Positions 35,888 to 47,825 of a stretch of DNA of 64,000 nucleotides are shown piece after piece; position 1 is the stretch's first letter; each line of letters opens with the position of its first letter. The notes below the pieces were generated by a model. The model was not told the DNA's origin, made no database searches, and was given only the letters and a program-made list of their open reading frames with translations. Where the stretch lies: the NCBI RefSeq assembly GCF_000001735.4, contig NC_003070.9, positions 21,003,971 to 21,067,970 on the forward strand, read 5' to 3'. Origin of the DNA: Arabidopsis thaliana. Its lineage: Eukaryota > Streptophyta > Magnoliopsida > Brassicales > Brassicaceae. A program made the translations under genes and the position numbers.

Positions 35888-37497
35888 TCACATAAAAATT
35901 ATAGAAATTTAATCAAAAGTATGTTTAGCTATGTATGATCTTATTTAGTGTTTGCAATGTACAACTCAAACTCTATGTATGGTTACATAGGGTTTACTAT
36001 GTTTTTTTTTATTTTAACGTCATTATTTGTTTTTTATATGCTGTTTTATACGGTTTATTTTCCTCATTTTGCTCTTCTTCTTAGCTTGGCTTCTTCTCTC
36101 TTCTTAATCTTCTCCTGTTTGTAGGATTTAATCTAGGATTCTCAATTCCAACAATAATCAACATTACACCTTACATGGTTCTCATGAAAGGTACCACACT
36201 TACTTAGAGTCAAGATTCATGCATATTTAAGCCCACCCCGAACTCAAATAATTAATCAACATGCATCACAACAATACATAAACTTGCCAAATATAAGCCC
36301 AAACCTTAATTAGCCAATCTCAGACATGTGGCTACCTAGAATTGAACCAAACCACCACCACTGTCAATGACTTCTCTCTTTGCACATATTTCATGTCTCA
36401 TCATGTCAACTATGATTCGTATATAGATAGGTAATATCAAACAGAATACCAAACTATAGGATACGAGCTTTTCATGTCCAAATCAAGATTTTCTTCAATG
36501 AATGTTGCAAATCTCCCATATAAGCCTATCCGTATTGACCCCCTTACTTTGTGGATCACTATCATCACATCATTAATACATCAAATCCGAACCATGGCCA
36601 ATAAATGTTACGCTGCTCTAGAGTGTTAAGGTTATTTGGAGATTCTCTCACATGTAGGTCGTTATATCATTTGGGCTTTGAGCCAAAACCCTAATGATTC
36701 ACTGCACACTTCCATTTCCTTAGTGACACAAATACTAACAATTTTAAGGGTCAGCCGCTTGACTCGTCTTGTGCTTTAGGTAATATTTAATTTAGTTAGT
36801 TAGATTTCTTTTTGTATGTATTCGTATAATTTAAATAAATATGTTACAAAATTGGTTATACTGATTGTAATATAGAGTATACCAAAATTTGATATAATAT
36901 TTTTGGTTATTGTAAATTATTTTAGAAAGTTATTACATATTTACTATAATTAAATTGGATACATCCACATCTTTTTGAACAGGTAAGGAAGTATTTTTTT
37001 CCATTTGTAAATTTCATTTTACTGAATATACAATTTCAATCTATCTAACTTAATTGATGGATCAGTAACATACAACAATAGATAGATGGAACGATAAATA
37101 TATAATTTAAACGATACAAAGTAACTAGTAGAAAAGAACATCATTGAAAATTTAAATATGTTTTTCTTTGTATCGGTTTTGGTACTGATTTTTTCTTTGT
37201 TACAAATTTACAATGACACACCCGATAAAAAAATTAACGTGAGAAGAAATGTATTTTTCTTTTTCTAAACGTGACCATGAGAAGAAATGTCTTGATATAA
37301 ATTATAAAAGAAGAAAGAGAGAGAGCCATGAATGTTGTTCCATGGTAATAAGGAGCAAGTTAAAAAACAAAAACAAATGAGGAGCACGTTGGAGGATATA
37401 GTTCTATCTATTGTCAACTACTTAATGATTTATATAGGCCATGGCTGCCACTAAAGTCACAAAGTGTCTCCCCAAACAACGTACAAACAGAGACAAT

Positions 37498-37705
37498 ACT
37501 GCTTTTGTTTCATTTTAAGTGATATTTAAGGTTAATTTTGTACACAAATCAAGAAATCATATTTTCTTTTAATTTACATTTTACATTAAAACATTATTAA
37601 CTGCAGATAATTCAATCAACAAGAAAACATAATGTAAAATATAATTATTAAAATATATTAAATATATTTAACTATCTATTTAAAATTAAAAACATCGATA
37701 TTTTT
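37498..37705. mobile_element. Probable MITE, same family as the one at 17341
   Basis: The left end ttgtttcattttaagtgata matches the 'atttaagtgatgttttaagg' type end at 17341. The interior from about 37565 to 37650 resembles the reverse complement of 17450-17520 over some 75 bases. The right boundary is uncertain. Confidence 0.45.
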
Positions 37706-38644
37706 TAACATATATAACTTTCTTTCATATGTAAGATTATTATCTTGTATAACAATTTATATATAAGTGGTGTGTCATAAATGCATGGAATATATATCAT
37801 ACAATCTTTAGACGATTTCAAGTACATTCTTAAAATAGGTTTGAAGAGATAACGAGAAATATTTGATAATACATTTCATTACCTAAATGATAATATATTT
37901 AACTGCATAAACTAATGCTTTTAAGCCAAGTGTAAGGTTGAAAATATTATATGTTGGTGTTATACTCCCAAAATAAATCCTCGCTCCATCATCGTGCTCG
38001 CATGTCTAACCAATATCAGAGCGAAAGTCTCCCAAGTTCCAATAGCCAAATGTTCAAATCAACTTTTCTAATGATTCAATTCTTTTTTTTTTTGAATACA
38101 ATGATTCAATTCTTAAGATATGAATCATCCGCATTCCTAGGCGCATCCACCATCTTGTTTGGAGTTTTCTTAGACTTTTGTAAATCCGACCATTTTTAAT
38201 ATTTACTAAAGAATCAGCTCCTAAATTAAGCATTATTAGATTTGCAAAACAAGAGATTACCAAATGTAGTGTTTTATTTTGGTTATGTTTGTTTCATCAT
38301 TTACATTTGCATTCAAAAGATCAATTTACATGATCCATTTAGATGATGCATTTGAATTTGAATGATGTTTGTTTGATTATTTGATATTTCATCTAAATAA
38401 TGTATTTAAATATATTATTTTTTGTTTAATCATTTTGTAGTTTATCTACGTTCTCATATAGATAAAATGACTAAAATATTCATGTTTTCATTTTGATAAA
38501 TGACAAATATTCAACATTATTACCAAATATCAATCCAAACATATCATTTTTTAATCTTTAATCTTAGCTACATTAATTTAATTATTGCTGTAAAATAGAT
38601 TTGCAACTAAATAATTTATTATTTTAAAATATAAAATATAATTT

Positions 38645-38935
38645 ACAGTTGGCGGAAAATATAATTTTGTAGTTTTGACGGGAAAATATGATTTTTGGTT
38701 TTTGCGGAAAAATGTAATTTTGCGATTTATGCGGGAAAAAAAAATTTCATGGTTTTGGCGAGAAAATATAATTTTGCAGTTTTGACAAAAAAAAACATAA
38801 TTTGGTAGATTTGGCATAAAAACATGATTTTACAGTTTTTACGAAAAAATATGATATTACAGTTTTGGTGAAAAAAAATGATTTAGTATTTACGTAAAAT
38901 TAAATTTACGGTTTTTTAATTTTTTTATTTTTCTG
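38645..38935. repeat. Degenerate minisatellite (ggcgggaaaatataattttg type)
   Basis: About ten imperfect units of 26-30 bases. Each has a GGCGG/GGCGAG/GACGGG-like core, then aaaatat(a/g)attttg, then (c/t)(a/g)gtttt. Units become more degenerate toward the right end. The reverse-strand open frame of 79 codons here is only a translation of the repeat and is not a gene. Confidence 0.8.
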
Positions 38936-39443
38936 GCATGATATAAATTTTGCGATTTTTTGGATTTTTTTCAAATAAGAAGTGGTTAAAGAAAAGAAAA
39001 AAAGAGCTCCAATATTAACTGACAGAGAACTTGGTCATATACATACTTGCTGGCGGCTAAGATCATGAAGAGGTTAGGAACGTAAATAAACACAAATCGA
39101 GGGGCATTTTAAACTCAATCAAGATAAAGCTAAGGACACACTCGTAAATACAAAAAAGAAAGCGACAGATGCGATCACGTGAGATGCATTTATAACCCTC
39201 CGATGAAAATCCACGTGGCACTCCGATCTAAATATCTCGACCATATCGGGTCCCACACTTCCAATCCTCGACCTTATCCACCTTACGTAGACCTAATATC
39301 CAGTCGCCACGTCACACACAATCAACGTCTCAGATGTACCCGATCGCCTTTAAATCATCGCTTCCTTCATGAATCGAAGAACCTCTACAACAACAGATTT
39401 TAAAAAACCCCAAAAACTTTACATTCTTAACAATTTCAACCCT

Positions 39444-40499
39444 ATGGGCTTACTTGATCATCTCTGGGATGATACTGTCGCTGGTCCACGGCCAGAGAAC
39501 GGCCTTGGCAAGCTTCGTAAACACCATACCTTCAGTTTCCGACCTAGCTCCGGCAATGGTACGCCGTGTTTTGCTAAAAACTGAACCGATTAATCAAACT
39601 CTTTAAAACGAAACTTAAAATTAGTAAACATGCACTGAAGTATTTGAATCTGTTGATCGTTCTGATTCCTTAATTGATTAGATCGTTGATTTGATGTATT
39701 TTTCTTGATCTGGATTTTAATGGATGTGATTAGATCAATCGGAAGCTGGAAGTGCGAGATCGTACGGTGAGGATTCGCTACCGGAAGAAGCAGTGAAAGT
39801 TACACGTAGTATCATGATAATTAAACCACCGGGTTACCAAGGCAGTTCAGCTCCAGCTTCGCCTGCCGGTTCAACTCCGCCGCTATCACCTTTCTCTCCG
39901 CCGCTGTCTCCGTTCTCTGGTGAGTTTTTATTTTTCATTAGTTGGTGTAGGTGAAACAGTACACTCACTTAATTCGTTGAAGGATATTTTCGTCAATTCT
40001 TTAAAGGATTGTTTTTGACATTTCATGTTATACGTCAATTTGGTGTATAGTGGATTAGATTAGGTCTAGTAGTGTTTATGCACAGTGCACTTACATAGTT
40101 TTGTCGAGAAAATAAACTAAGTTTTGTCCCATAGTGTGACCATTATGATTTGATTATATGTGACATTATTGATTATATTGGTTGAATTAGGTCATTAGGT
40201 GTGTTGTCTAATCAAATGTTATACGTACCTAAGATCATGATAAGATTTGACTAGTATGTGGATGGTAACATTTCATTGAAGTCTTATAGATTTTAATTAT
40301 ATGGTTGAAGAGTCAAATTTATGCGAATGAATGATGCTTTACTAACGAAAAGGGATCATTTTGGGATGTGAACGGAGCAAACGCAGGGGGAAAGGAACCC
40401 TTTCGGTTTAGGAGACGGTCGACGTCGGATGCGTTCGAGAAGGCAGCAGGAGGATCAGAGACTGGACCAAGGAGCTCTCCTCCTACTTACGGCATGTGA
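39444..40499 (+). CDS. Dormancy/auxin-associated (DRM1/ARP) family protein (3 exons)
   Basis: By position AT1G56220, about 137 residues. Exons: 39444-39558, 39734-39919, 40387-40499. The family signature is complete: N-terminal MGLLDHLWDDTVAGPRPENG, then LGKLRKHHTFSFRPSSG; a middle Ser/Pro-rich part (SIMIIKPPGYQGSSAPASPA, STPPLSPFSPPLSPFSG); and the C-terminal GGKEPFRFRRRSTSDAFEKA ending PPTYGM. These small proteins are markers of growth arrest and are induced by dark, sugar starvation and stress; the biochemical role is unknown. Start: the family begins at MxLLxxLWDD, so the ATG at 39444 is chosen, although an in-frame ATG 25 codons upstream (39369) is also open. Intron 2 is about 470 bases. 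The CDS is intact. Confidence 0.92.
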
Positions 40500-42140
40500 T
40501 CTCTAACACACAACACAAGTCTTGAAAAAGAGAAGAGAAGAAGAAAACAGAGTACCCACCCTTAAACGATGTCGTTTAGACTGCATGAAGTGGTGGTTTT
40601 TTTGCTTTTGTAGGCCAAAGAGGTGTTCAGTGTTCTCTTATGTATGCGTGTATGAGTTTGTTTGTGTGTTTGTTTTTTATATGTAATCTCGTTTTTTTCG
40701 GTAATGCTTTTATGCGTTTTGTAAATTTTTGCTGCAATGAAAATAAAAACTTGTAGATACTTAACTTCAGTTTTGTTTTCTTATGTCAATTTAGCTCATC
40801 ATTCATATCCAAGTAGAGAAGCAGGGCACTCAAAACACTAAACTTTGCTTTTTGGCAATCAAAGTCTTTCAATAGGCCATGCGAAAACGACTCTTTGAAC
40901 TTTTCCTACACTGAAAATTAAGGAAAGGGAAAAAGAAAGGAGATGGACAAATGGATAAGAGTTCAACTTGTAAGGCATATGGTGTTTAATTATGAAAATC
41001 TGTTAATAAAACATAGCCATCACTATTATTTTTCTCAAAAATAAGAGTTAAGTATATTTTGTCAAAAATACCACGAAACTAAAACTAAATCCTAAATCCT
41101 ATAAAACCAAACCTAAGCTTTTAAAATTATAAACCCTTAAAAGTTGAAAGGAAAAAAAAAAACTAATAATGATACTTTTGGAAAAAAAAAAAATAGTTTA
41201 GTGTTATTATAGGGTATTTCTCTAAAACAAAAGCTTTTATATTTTCTGAATATTCATTTGTAAACTCTTTTCCGAGATATCAATTATGAATGATTTTTTA
41301 GTTAATGTGTGGTTCACCAAAAAATAAAAAACAAAACTTTCTTATTGAATATTTGAATGCTAAAGTCGGTTGTAAATTCTTAAAACCAAACAACTTTAAT
41401 TATTGATATTTAAGACATAAAAGTAAAACCATATTTATATATTTCTAATAAGACTGTTTCACACATTATATTGTAAAGTCAAGTTTTCAAATATTATGTA
41501 AACATAAGTCTTATAGTTAAAGATAAAACTTCACAATGACACTTTTCATCTTATCCATAAGTAATTAGTTATCAATATCATGAAGCTTAAACACTAGGTA
41601 AATAATAAGTGAGTGAAATATATGTACTAATGTATTGCTTCACATTTGTTATTAAATTACCAGCAAGGTAGGAACACACCATGTGGACTCTTTCACTACT
41701 ATATAAATGTGGACTCTTTCACAATTCTTATATGACATTAAATTTGTGCTTTTATTAAATTTTGTAAACTTTTAATACAATTTAAGTTTCTTATTAAAAA
41801 GAAAAGTTAATCCCTTATGAAGCCATATATTAAAAATAATGTGGTATTTCATTATCCATTAGAAAATGTGAGTGAAGAAGCCATTCAAATTGGTGTAACT
41901 ACATTGATGTGGTGATTTATTGTTAACGGGTCTTTCAGGCGTTTTTATACGTTTGTTCCTTGACATGTCGTTACAATGACATTGAGCAAACCAGTTTCAG
42001 TTTAGTACCGTAAACTGATGTAGTTGATTTAACGTCAATATCCCAAGCATAAATTTATAGAGATTAAGACATCCCAAGCATCGTATTACTTTTGGTTACA
42101 CCATCCATCTGACTAATAATTATGCAATCTTTTTGAAGTT
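40500..42140. other. Spacer between convergent genes
   Basis: About 1.6 kb between the 3' end of the DRM-like gene and the 3' end of the GRDP-like gene. The first 250 bases look like a T-rich 3' UTR (tgtgtgtttg, aataaaaac near 40741). The rest is AT-rich with oligo-A runs near 41150-41195. No gene or clear transposon end seen. Confidence 0.6.
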
Positions 42141-44989
42141 TCACCCGAATATTACATGTTTGTACAAATTATCACCACCATCAACGTTAGAATAGCTCAT
42201 AACAGGATATGGATATCGTGCAACTTGTGCTTTCTCCTCCATTGCCATAACCTTACCGGAGTTTCGATACCACGGTTCTACGTATGGACTGGAAGAAGAA
42301 GATACATTTGTTGACGAAGCATCGACAATAACCGATCCCCAATCCCGTTCACCGGTAGCTTCTGTTATCCTCTTCCGCACCAACAATTTACCAACATCTT
42401 CTCTTCTTTTATGTGTAACACTCCTTAGAATCGATACCGACAATAACAAGACGAAAACCGCGTCTTCCTCAGGAAGAAATTCCACGGCTTGATGCTTCCA
42501 GTCGATCAGAGCAGTTGCTTTTTCAGTTGGATCTTCTTCTGTTGATCTAACAACTGTTACAAAACCCTCGTCGTCTTCTTCATCTTCTCCTTTATATTGC
42601 ATTCTCCGTCCAGTTAATAGCCGAACCTATTTCATCAAAGATGTCAAGTACCAGTTTGAAAAAACGCGAAAAGAACTTGAAATCTTGATAGTCGTACCAG
42701 CGAACCGGGGTTTCTTGAATATAAACGAAGTTCTGAGATAGTTCCTAATGAGTCCCAACGGATGCACAATTCATCACCAGTAGAAAATTCCCATGCTGCC
42801 TCCCAATCCTCCATTGGTTCCTTAGGCGTCACGGTTCCAACCACCTTCGCTGTACTAGACGAGAAAACACAATGATCGGTACACAAAACAGAACACAAAA
42901 CAGAGTTTCTTCTTGTCGCCTAAGCTAACTTACCTGGAGCTTTACCGATTGAACCCTCGACATAAGACCAAGAACCTACTCGAACCTCTGTGATCCGCTC
43001 CTCTGATTTCACCGGGGATGGAACTTCACCTCCACGTTTAAACACTCCCTTCCCAACTCTAAACAGAATATAAAATCAGATATAAATTGTCCACAAAGAA
43101 AGCAGGTTTCATATAGAAGAAGAAAGATAGATAGCGGTTTACCGAATACGGATAACGAAGCATTCCCGTCCAGCGTGATCAAGCACGGTCCGAGTAAGCC
43201 ATCTTCCTTCTTGAGGTCGGAAGTTGTTTGTTCTTTGAACTGAATCAGATATCATAGCACCTGAATCATCGGTAACTCGATCCGGTACAAATCTCAGCAA
43301 GTAGGGCGCTTGAACTGGAGGTGTAACTGAAGCAAACACACTCACTTGCTTACCAAGAAACCTACCAGACGCTAGAGAATGCGCTCTTAACAGATCATTC
43401 CACGGAAACTCTATCATCCCTTCTGGTTTTCCGCTTTTAAAACAAATTCCACGAGAACGGTCACAATGTGATTCCAAAATAAACCCTAGTGTTCCAAACT
43501 CACAGTAAAGATGCCACGCTTTTTGCCACGACGCTTCGCTAGACAAATCAGTCATTTTCTTATCCAGCTGCAGCTTCCTATGACATCTAGCAACTCTCAA
43601 CCGTAGAAAACTCCGATCTATCGACTCATTCTGCTCTGCCTTTGGATTCAACCTTAAAAATATACATAACTACAAAAAAGGAGAATCATTTCAGATATGA
43701 AAATCACTTCCTTCAGAGCCAAGTCATTAACATCAAAGCACAAACTTACTTCCAAGACAAATCTAGGTCGAATGGACTTATACGCAGTGTTAACATCCAT
43801 ATCAGAGACAGGCCAATAAAACATTGTGTTGTTACTTAAACCAGACTCATTCGCTATTATCGACAACTCACCGCCTGCTTTCTCATATGGTTGATTGAAG
43901 TATCTATCCCACAGTTCTTTTGTTGTTTCCACTTCTGTTTTCTCTACCTTTTCTCCAACTTGTACCACCTTTCTCGTCATCTCCTCCAACATTTCATCAA
44001 CATCATCTTTATATACTGTCGGGTAGCTCTGATGCGTAAGCCACATAAGAAGTATATCAGAAGCTGGAATAAGACTAGAAACCTCATCCTTAAACTTGTG
44101 TAGTATCAACAAAAACCCTTTGTAACGTAACCGAGCAGCGATCAAGTAAACGGTTTCAGACATGTAAGGAGCTGAAAACTTCTCCCAAAGAAACATCTGC
44201 TTCTTCACTAGACTTTTAATATCTTCATTAACTAAAGAAACAGTCTCAAGTGAATCAGGATCAGCTCTGTTCTCAAAACTCTCTAAAGGATATCGTAAAC
44301 TCCAGATCTTTTCGCATTGTAAAACCGCGTAATCCTCGTTCTCTTCGTCGTAAATCGCAGGCTTCCCTATAAGTTTTGAGAATCTCCTTTCACAGTAATC
44401 ACTATAACTCACCTAACAAAGATAAACCAAACTATTATACCAAATCAAAACAGAATCTTTGTAGTGAAAGAGAAGTAATCAGAGCTTACTGGATTCAAAC
44501 AGTGACAAAACCAAACCCATTCAACATCAAGAGGAGGCAAAATCATCGGTGGCTTTAAACCAACCGTTAGATCAGAAATCAACGGCATCCATAGCTCATC
44601 ATACCTTCACACAAACAACAACACTCACATTTAATTACATGATCATAAAAATCAAATCTTTCAGATACAAAACCAATAAAAATCCAAACTTTGGGGACCA
44701 GAAGATAACTAAAACAGTGAGAAAGAGACCAAATGAATCATAACCGTCCGATCAAAAACTCAGGAGAAAGAGTAAAGGTGAAGTTTTTTTTTTCTCACCT
44801 TCTAATAGCTTCAGCAATAACGGGTGGATGATGAAGCCATTGACAATCTCCTACGGACCTTAAAAGTGCGATGAGACGTCTCGCTGAAGATATAATATCA
44901 CCTCCAATTCTCACGGCGTCAACTTCTGAGATCTCACTGAGACTCCGTGCCGCAACACCGTCGACGAACTCCGACCGTTCTAAAGACAT
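42141..44989 (-). CDS. GRDP-type DUF1399 protein (about 6-7 exons, roughly 750 residues)
   Basis: By position AT1G56230, related to the glycine-rich domain proteins GRDP1 and GRDP2. Start ATG 44987-44989: MSLERSEFVDGVAARSLSEI; the longer open frame upstream begins with TTG. Exons include 44799-44989, 44490-44604, 43750-44412, 43143-43669, then shorter ones to the stop at 42141. The DUF1399 region covers exons 1-3, with GDCQWLHHPPVIAEAIRRYD, EWVWFCHCLNP, YCERRFSK, CEKIWSLRYP and ILLMWLTHQSYP, the repeated W/H motifs of the family. Exon 4 has the C2-like part (LRLNPKAEQN to VIRIR). The C-terminal exons are acidic and end YSNVDGGDNLYKHVIFG. Unlike GRDP1/2 I see no long glycine-rich tail. Function unknown; paralogues affect ABA, salt and auxin responses. 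Confidence 0.88.
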
Positions 44990-45028
44990 AAGTTCTCGAA
45001 GAGAGAGTAAGATAGTATCTAAAGACAA

Positions 45029-46429
45029 GACATAGACATGAGATTAGAGGTTTTTTTGTCGAATGAGAAACAGAGATTTGGCGTATGGAGACCGTGAAGG
45101 AATAAAGTGAACAAACAGTTTTGTTTTGTTTTTTTTTACTTTTTTAGTTTTGTATTTAATTGTTGTCAATTATTTCATATTTTTGTGAAATAATAAAAGG
45201 GTAGACAATAATTTTTATGAGAAAGCAGCGAATCATGTCGAGGCACAAGCCACCAAATGGTGATGACAAACCAAACCTGAAATATTTTAGTTGGATGGAT
45301 ATAAAGTAGTTGGTAAGTTATCATTTCTAGGTTACACCACTAGCTATACTTGTGTTTTATATGATTGGATATTTTTATCCTTTTTTGACTAAAGCTATTG
45401 AATTACTTTTGCAGTCCTAGCATTATCTTTTTTGAGTAATGTTTTTAGTGCATGATTCTTAATCATTAATTTTTTTTTGCAAGATTATACTAATTATCTT
45501 GTGGTTATTTTCTAAGATTGTTGGAAATTGCAAGCTCAAAAAATGGAGATTGTTGATATATGATCGAGGTTATTTGAGATGTTAAACCTCCAGTTAGACA
45601 AAAGACGGATGCTAACTATTTCCGTATATGTTGTTGAGCTTTAGTAGACCTTCCGAGTAATATTGGCGTGGGAGGTCAGTCAGTCACCGAAAGGTCTCCT
45701 CGATATAATATCTCTTTCAGCGGCCAATTATGTTGAAAAGCTTGAGTAACCTAGTTTGCTTGGTGTGGATGCGTGAGGCTTCTTTTTTTTGGCTTAATCC
45801 ATTATTACTCAGGGCCGACTTTGATGATAACCATGTATCACAATCTAAGTCGTTAGTATAAAATTTCCTACATATAATTTAATTTCTTGCCATTAATGGT
45901 AATTGTTAATTATTCAAAGCTTGTAGAACGTAATTTGGTGTGTTTGGTTAGTTAAAATTCATGAAATCGAATAGTGTGATTTGAGGAAGAATATGAATAC
46001 TGACAAAAATTCAGTTTTGAAATTATGAGTGAATTTTCATTGGTTATTTTTAACTTTTATTGATTCGAAATGTTTTTAGAGCATGTTAATCAATAGTTGG
46101 TGTTTAAATTTATAATATCGATGTGTTCATATTTAGTTGGTTTTTATTCTTTTGTCTTTACTTATTTTTGTGCACTTTTTTGTTGTTTTCATTTCATATT
46201 ACGTCTTCTTAGCAAGGTTTTTGAGCCTCCAAGTCGAAAAATTGACTCGGGGAGCCAAATTTACAAAACATGATGTGTGACCTAGAATTCACCAGACACA
46301 ACACGCTAATCGACTTCTATTACAAGAATTTGAGAACTAACTATATATATGACTCAAAGTTATAGTGTTGGGGAATGGCAAATGATTTAAGGTTGAGGTC
46401 TTCGATTCTCAGTCTCAGATGGTCTTTAC
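45029..46429. other. Gene-free spacer, promoter of the GRDP-like gene and unexplained moderate-GC block
   Basis: The first few hundred bases are the GRDP-like promoter. A block at about 45540-45840 is less AT-rich than its flanks (aaaggtctcctcgat, agggccgactttgatgata) and may be a transposon fragment, but I see no ends or coding frame. The remainder is AT-rich. Confidence 0.45.
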
Positions 46430-46560
46430 AAATTTGGCGAAGCAGCAACATATGTAAAGTAAATGAGGGTCCCTTTACAAATTCGTTTTTTGTAACCCTG
46501 AAATTTGCATATTTAATTGCATTCGTTTTTTGTAACCCTTAAACAATGCGATCAACATAA
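46430..46560 (-). pseudogene. Decayed partial copy of the defensin-like gene
   Basis: 46430-46510 repeats, with changes, the stretch at about 46685-46780 of the defensin-like gene (aatttggcg.agcaacatatgtaaa, tttttgtaaccct, tgcatat.taattgcatt). In the minus frame it reads GYKKRICKG then YFTYVAASP, so the Cys triplet of the intact gene has become VAA, and stops follow. Inside it a segment with gggttacaaaaaacgaat is itself duplicated (46484 and 46525 regions). No start codon or signal peptide is left. Confidence 0.65.
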
Positions 46561-46640
46561 ATTTTTGATGACATAATGTAAATATCTCATATTTGTGTTT
46601 TATTCATATAAAGGAGAGTACATATAGATTTAGGAGTTAA

Positions 46641-46898
46641 TTAGTAATTAGGGGGACTAGAAATGGAAGGATCATATTGAGATTCAAATTTGGCGTAGCA
46701 ACAACATATGTAAAATAAATGAGCGCTCCCGTGACAAATTCCTTTTTTGTAACCCTTTGATGTGCATATTTTATTGCATTGTGGTGTGCTAGTGCATGCG
46801 CCATCACAGCTGACTGGGCTTTTTCCTATTTGATTCATATGTAAAGAAAATAGAAATATTGTAACGAAATTGATGGTCAATAATATATAATTTATCAT
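46641..46898 (-). CDS. Defensin-like (DEFL) cysteine-rich secreted peptide
   Basis: 85 residues from ATG 46896-46898, probably AT1G56233. The N-terminus MINYILLTINFVTIFLFSLH is a signal peptide; cleavage likely near residue 20-28. The mature part has eight cysteines in the order CDGAC, CNKIC, GIC and CCC (SCDGACTSTPQCNKICTSKG, then YICCCYAKFE), the count of a plant defensin-like peptide. The short GYKKGIC stretch gives the turn often seen before the last cysteines. Plant DEFL peptides act in defence or in pollen-pistil signalling; nothing here decides which. Most relatives have an intron after the signal peptide; this one reads through without one. A broken copy lies directly downstream at 46430-46560. 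Confidence 0.75.
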   Translation of the reverse strand: MINYILLTINFVTIFLFSLHMNQIGKSPVSCDGACTSTPQCNKICTSKGYKKGICHGSAHLFYICCCYAKFESQYDPSISSPPNY

Positions 46899-47639
46899 GG
46901 AAATTGCACATACGAAATCTCAAATTTCTTAAGAGGATTTCAAATCCAAAAAAAAAAAAACATGTTACCTGAAATTATGGGCAGGAGGATGAGACTGTAC
47001 ACCATCAACGAAGATAGCAGAAGAGGTAAAAATTTCTTAATTGTCATTAGTTATGGTTTTAGAAGATCTCACAACCACTTTTTGAGAATATATTTTAACC
47101 TACAGGGAAAACAAAACCAATAAAAGTATTAGGTACAAAATCAACATTGAGTTTAAGTAAGTATAAGAGATATGATGTTTTCTTTAATAAATGTTATTCT
47201 TACATTTCCTACAAAATCATACATATTTATACATTGATTTACCTTTCGTCTTTGTGATATTATACTAGTTACAAAGAATTGATTGTGATTGTCTTGTGAA
47301 TGCATATATATACATGTTTACATACATTTGTATATATAGATTCCAATTATTAATATATCTACCATGTTTTTATTTTTGGTCAACAACCTCTACAATATAG
47401 TAAAGTATTAACTATTACATAATAAACTTTCCATGACAAATATATAAATTTTAAAGTTTTAAAGGGATTCATAATTTTATAATCTTTCTATTTTATATGG
47501 TCAATATTTCTTAGATTATTATGTTAATATTTTTAAAAAATATTATTTCATTTCCTTTACAAATATTCTGTATATTGTAGACTAGTACACAAAAAATAAT
47601 ATTGCATGTAATGCTATGTACAATAAATTCAGATGAAAA
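46899..47639. other. AT-rich spacer
   Basis: Upstream of the defensin-like gene; AT-rich with oligo-A and ATAT stretches (for example 47304-47340). No gene or repeat boundary recognised. Confidence 0.5.
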
Positions 47640-47825
47640 AGTTAGGAATATAAAAGCACGTGCTTGAAACCACATAAGCAGGAGATTACGGAGACGGGGT
47701 CCATTATATGGTTTCCGTGCGATCTCTGATAGTTTCAATTAGATGAACTATAAGTGCTGGCTGGCGTTCTATGTTGCCAAGACGTCTATCATTCCTTTCT
47801 TTCCATACATGATCTATGGTTGTTT
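47640..47825 (-). mobile_element. Remnant of a LINE reverse transcriptase (C-terminal end)
   Basis: The minus strand from about 47825 reads VWVTFQTTIDHVWKERNDRR then LGNIERQPALI, and after a frame break KLSEIARKPYNGPRLRNLLL ending MWFQARAF. The pattern Trp-(Lys)-Glu-Arg-Asn followed by a basic stretch and a Trp-Phe motif is that of the C-terminal zinc-finger tail of plant non-LTR retrotransposon polyproteins. The catalytic part is missing, so this is a dead fragment. The adjoining 47830-48010 (cagtgccggctttggacatg, cttggcccaagcccattagg) looks like a piece of another element. Confidence 0.55.

Larger units (their letters stand above)
33050..39443. other. Large gene-free spacer with transposon remnants
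   Basis: About 6.4 kb. Beyond the 3' UTR of the preceding gene (to about 33250) I find no supported gene. It holds a MITE with clear ends (34226-34872), two weaker MITE-like elements (35649-35887 and about 37498-37705), and a degenerate minisatellite (38645-38935). The last 400 bases are the promoter of the dormancy-associated gene, with several ACGTGG/CACGT cores. Open frames are short and AT-driven. Confidence 0.6.

Noticed and set aside
38578..38817. 79-codon frame NYVFFCQNCKIIFSRQNHE type, apparently repetitive protein
   Set aside because: It is the translation of the minisatellite at 38645-38935; the frame has no start context, and decays with the repeat.
46360..46420. tRNA-like stretch (ggttgaggtcttcgattctc)
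   Set aside because: The gttcgattc-like core resembles a tRNA B box, but no A box, acceptor stem or anticodon arm could be fitted.
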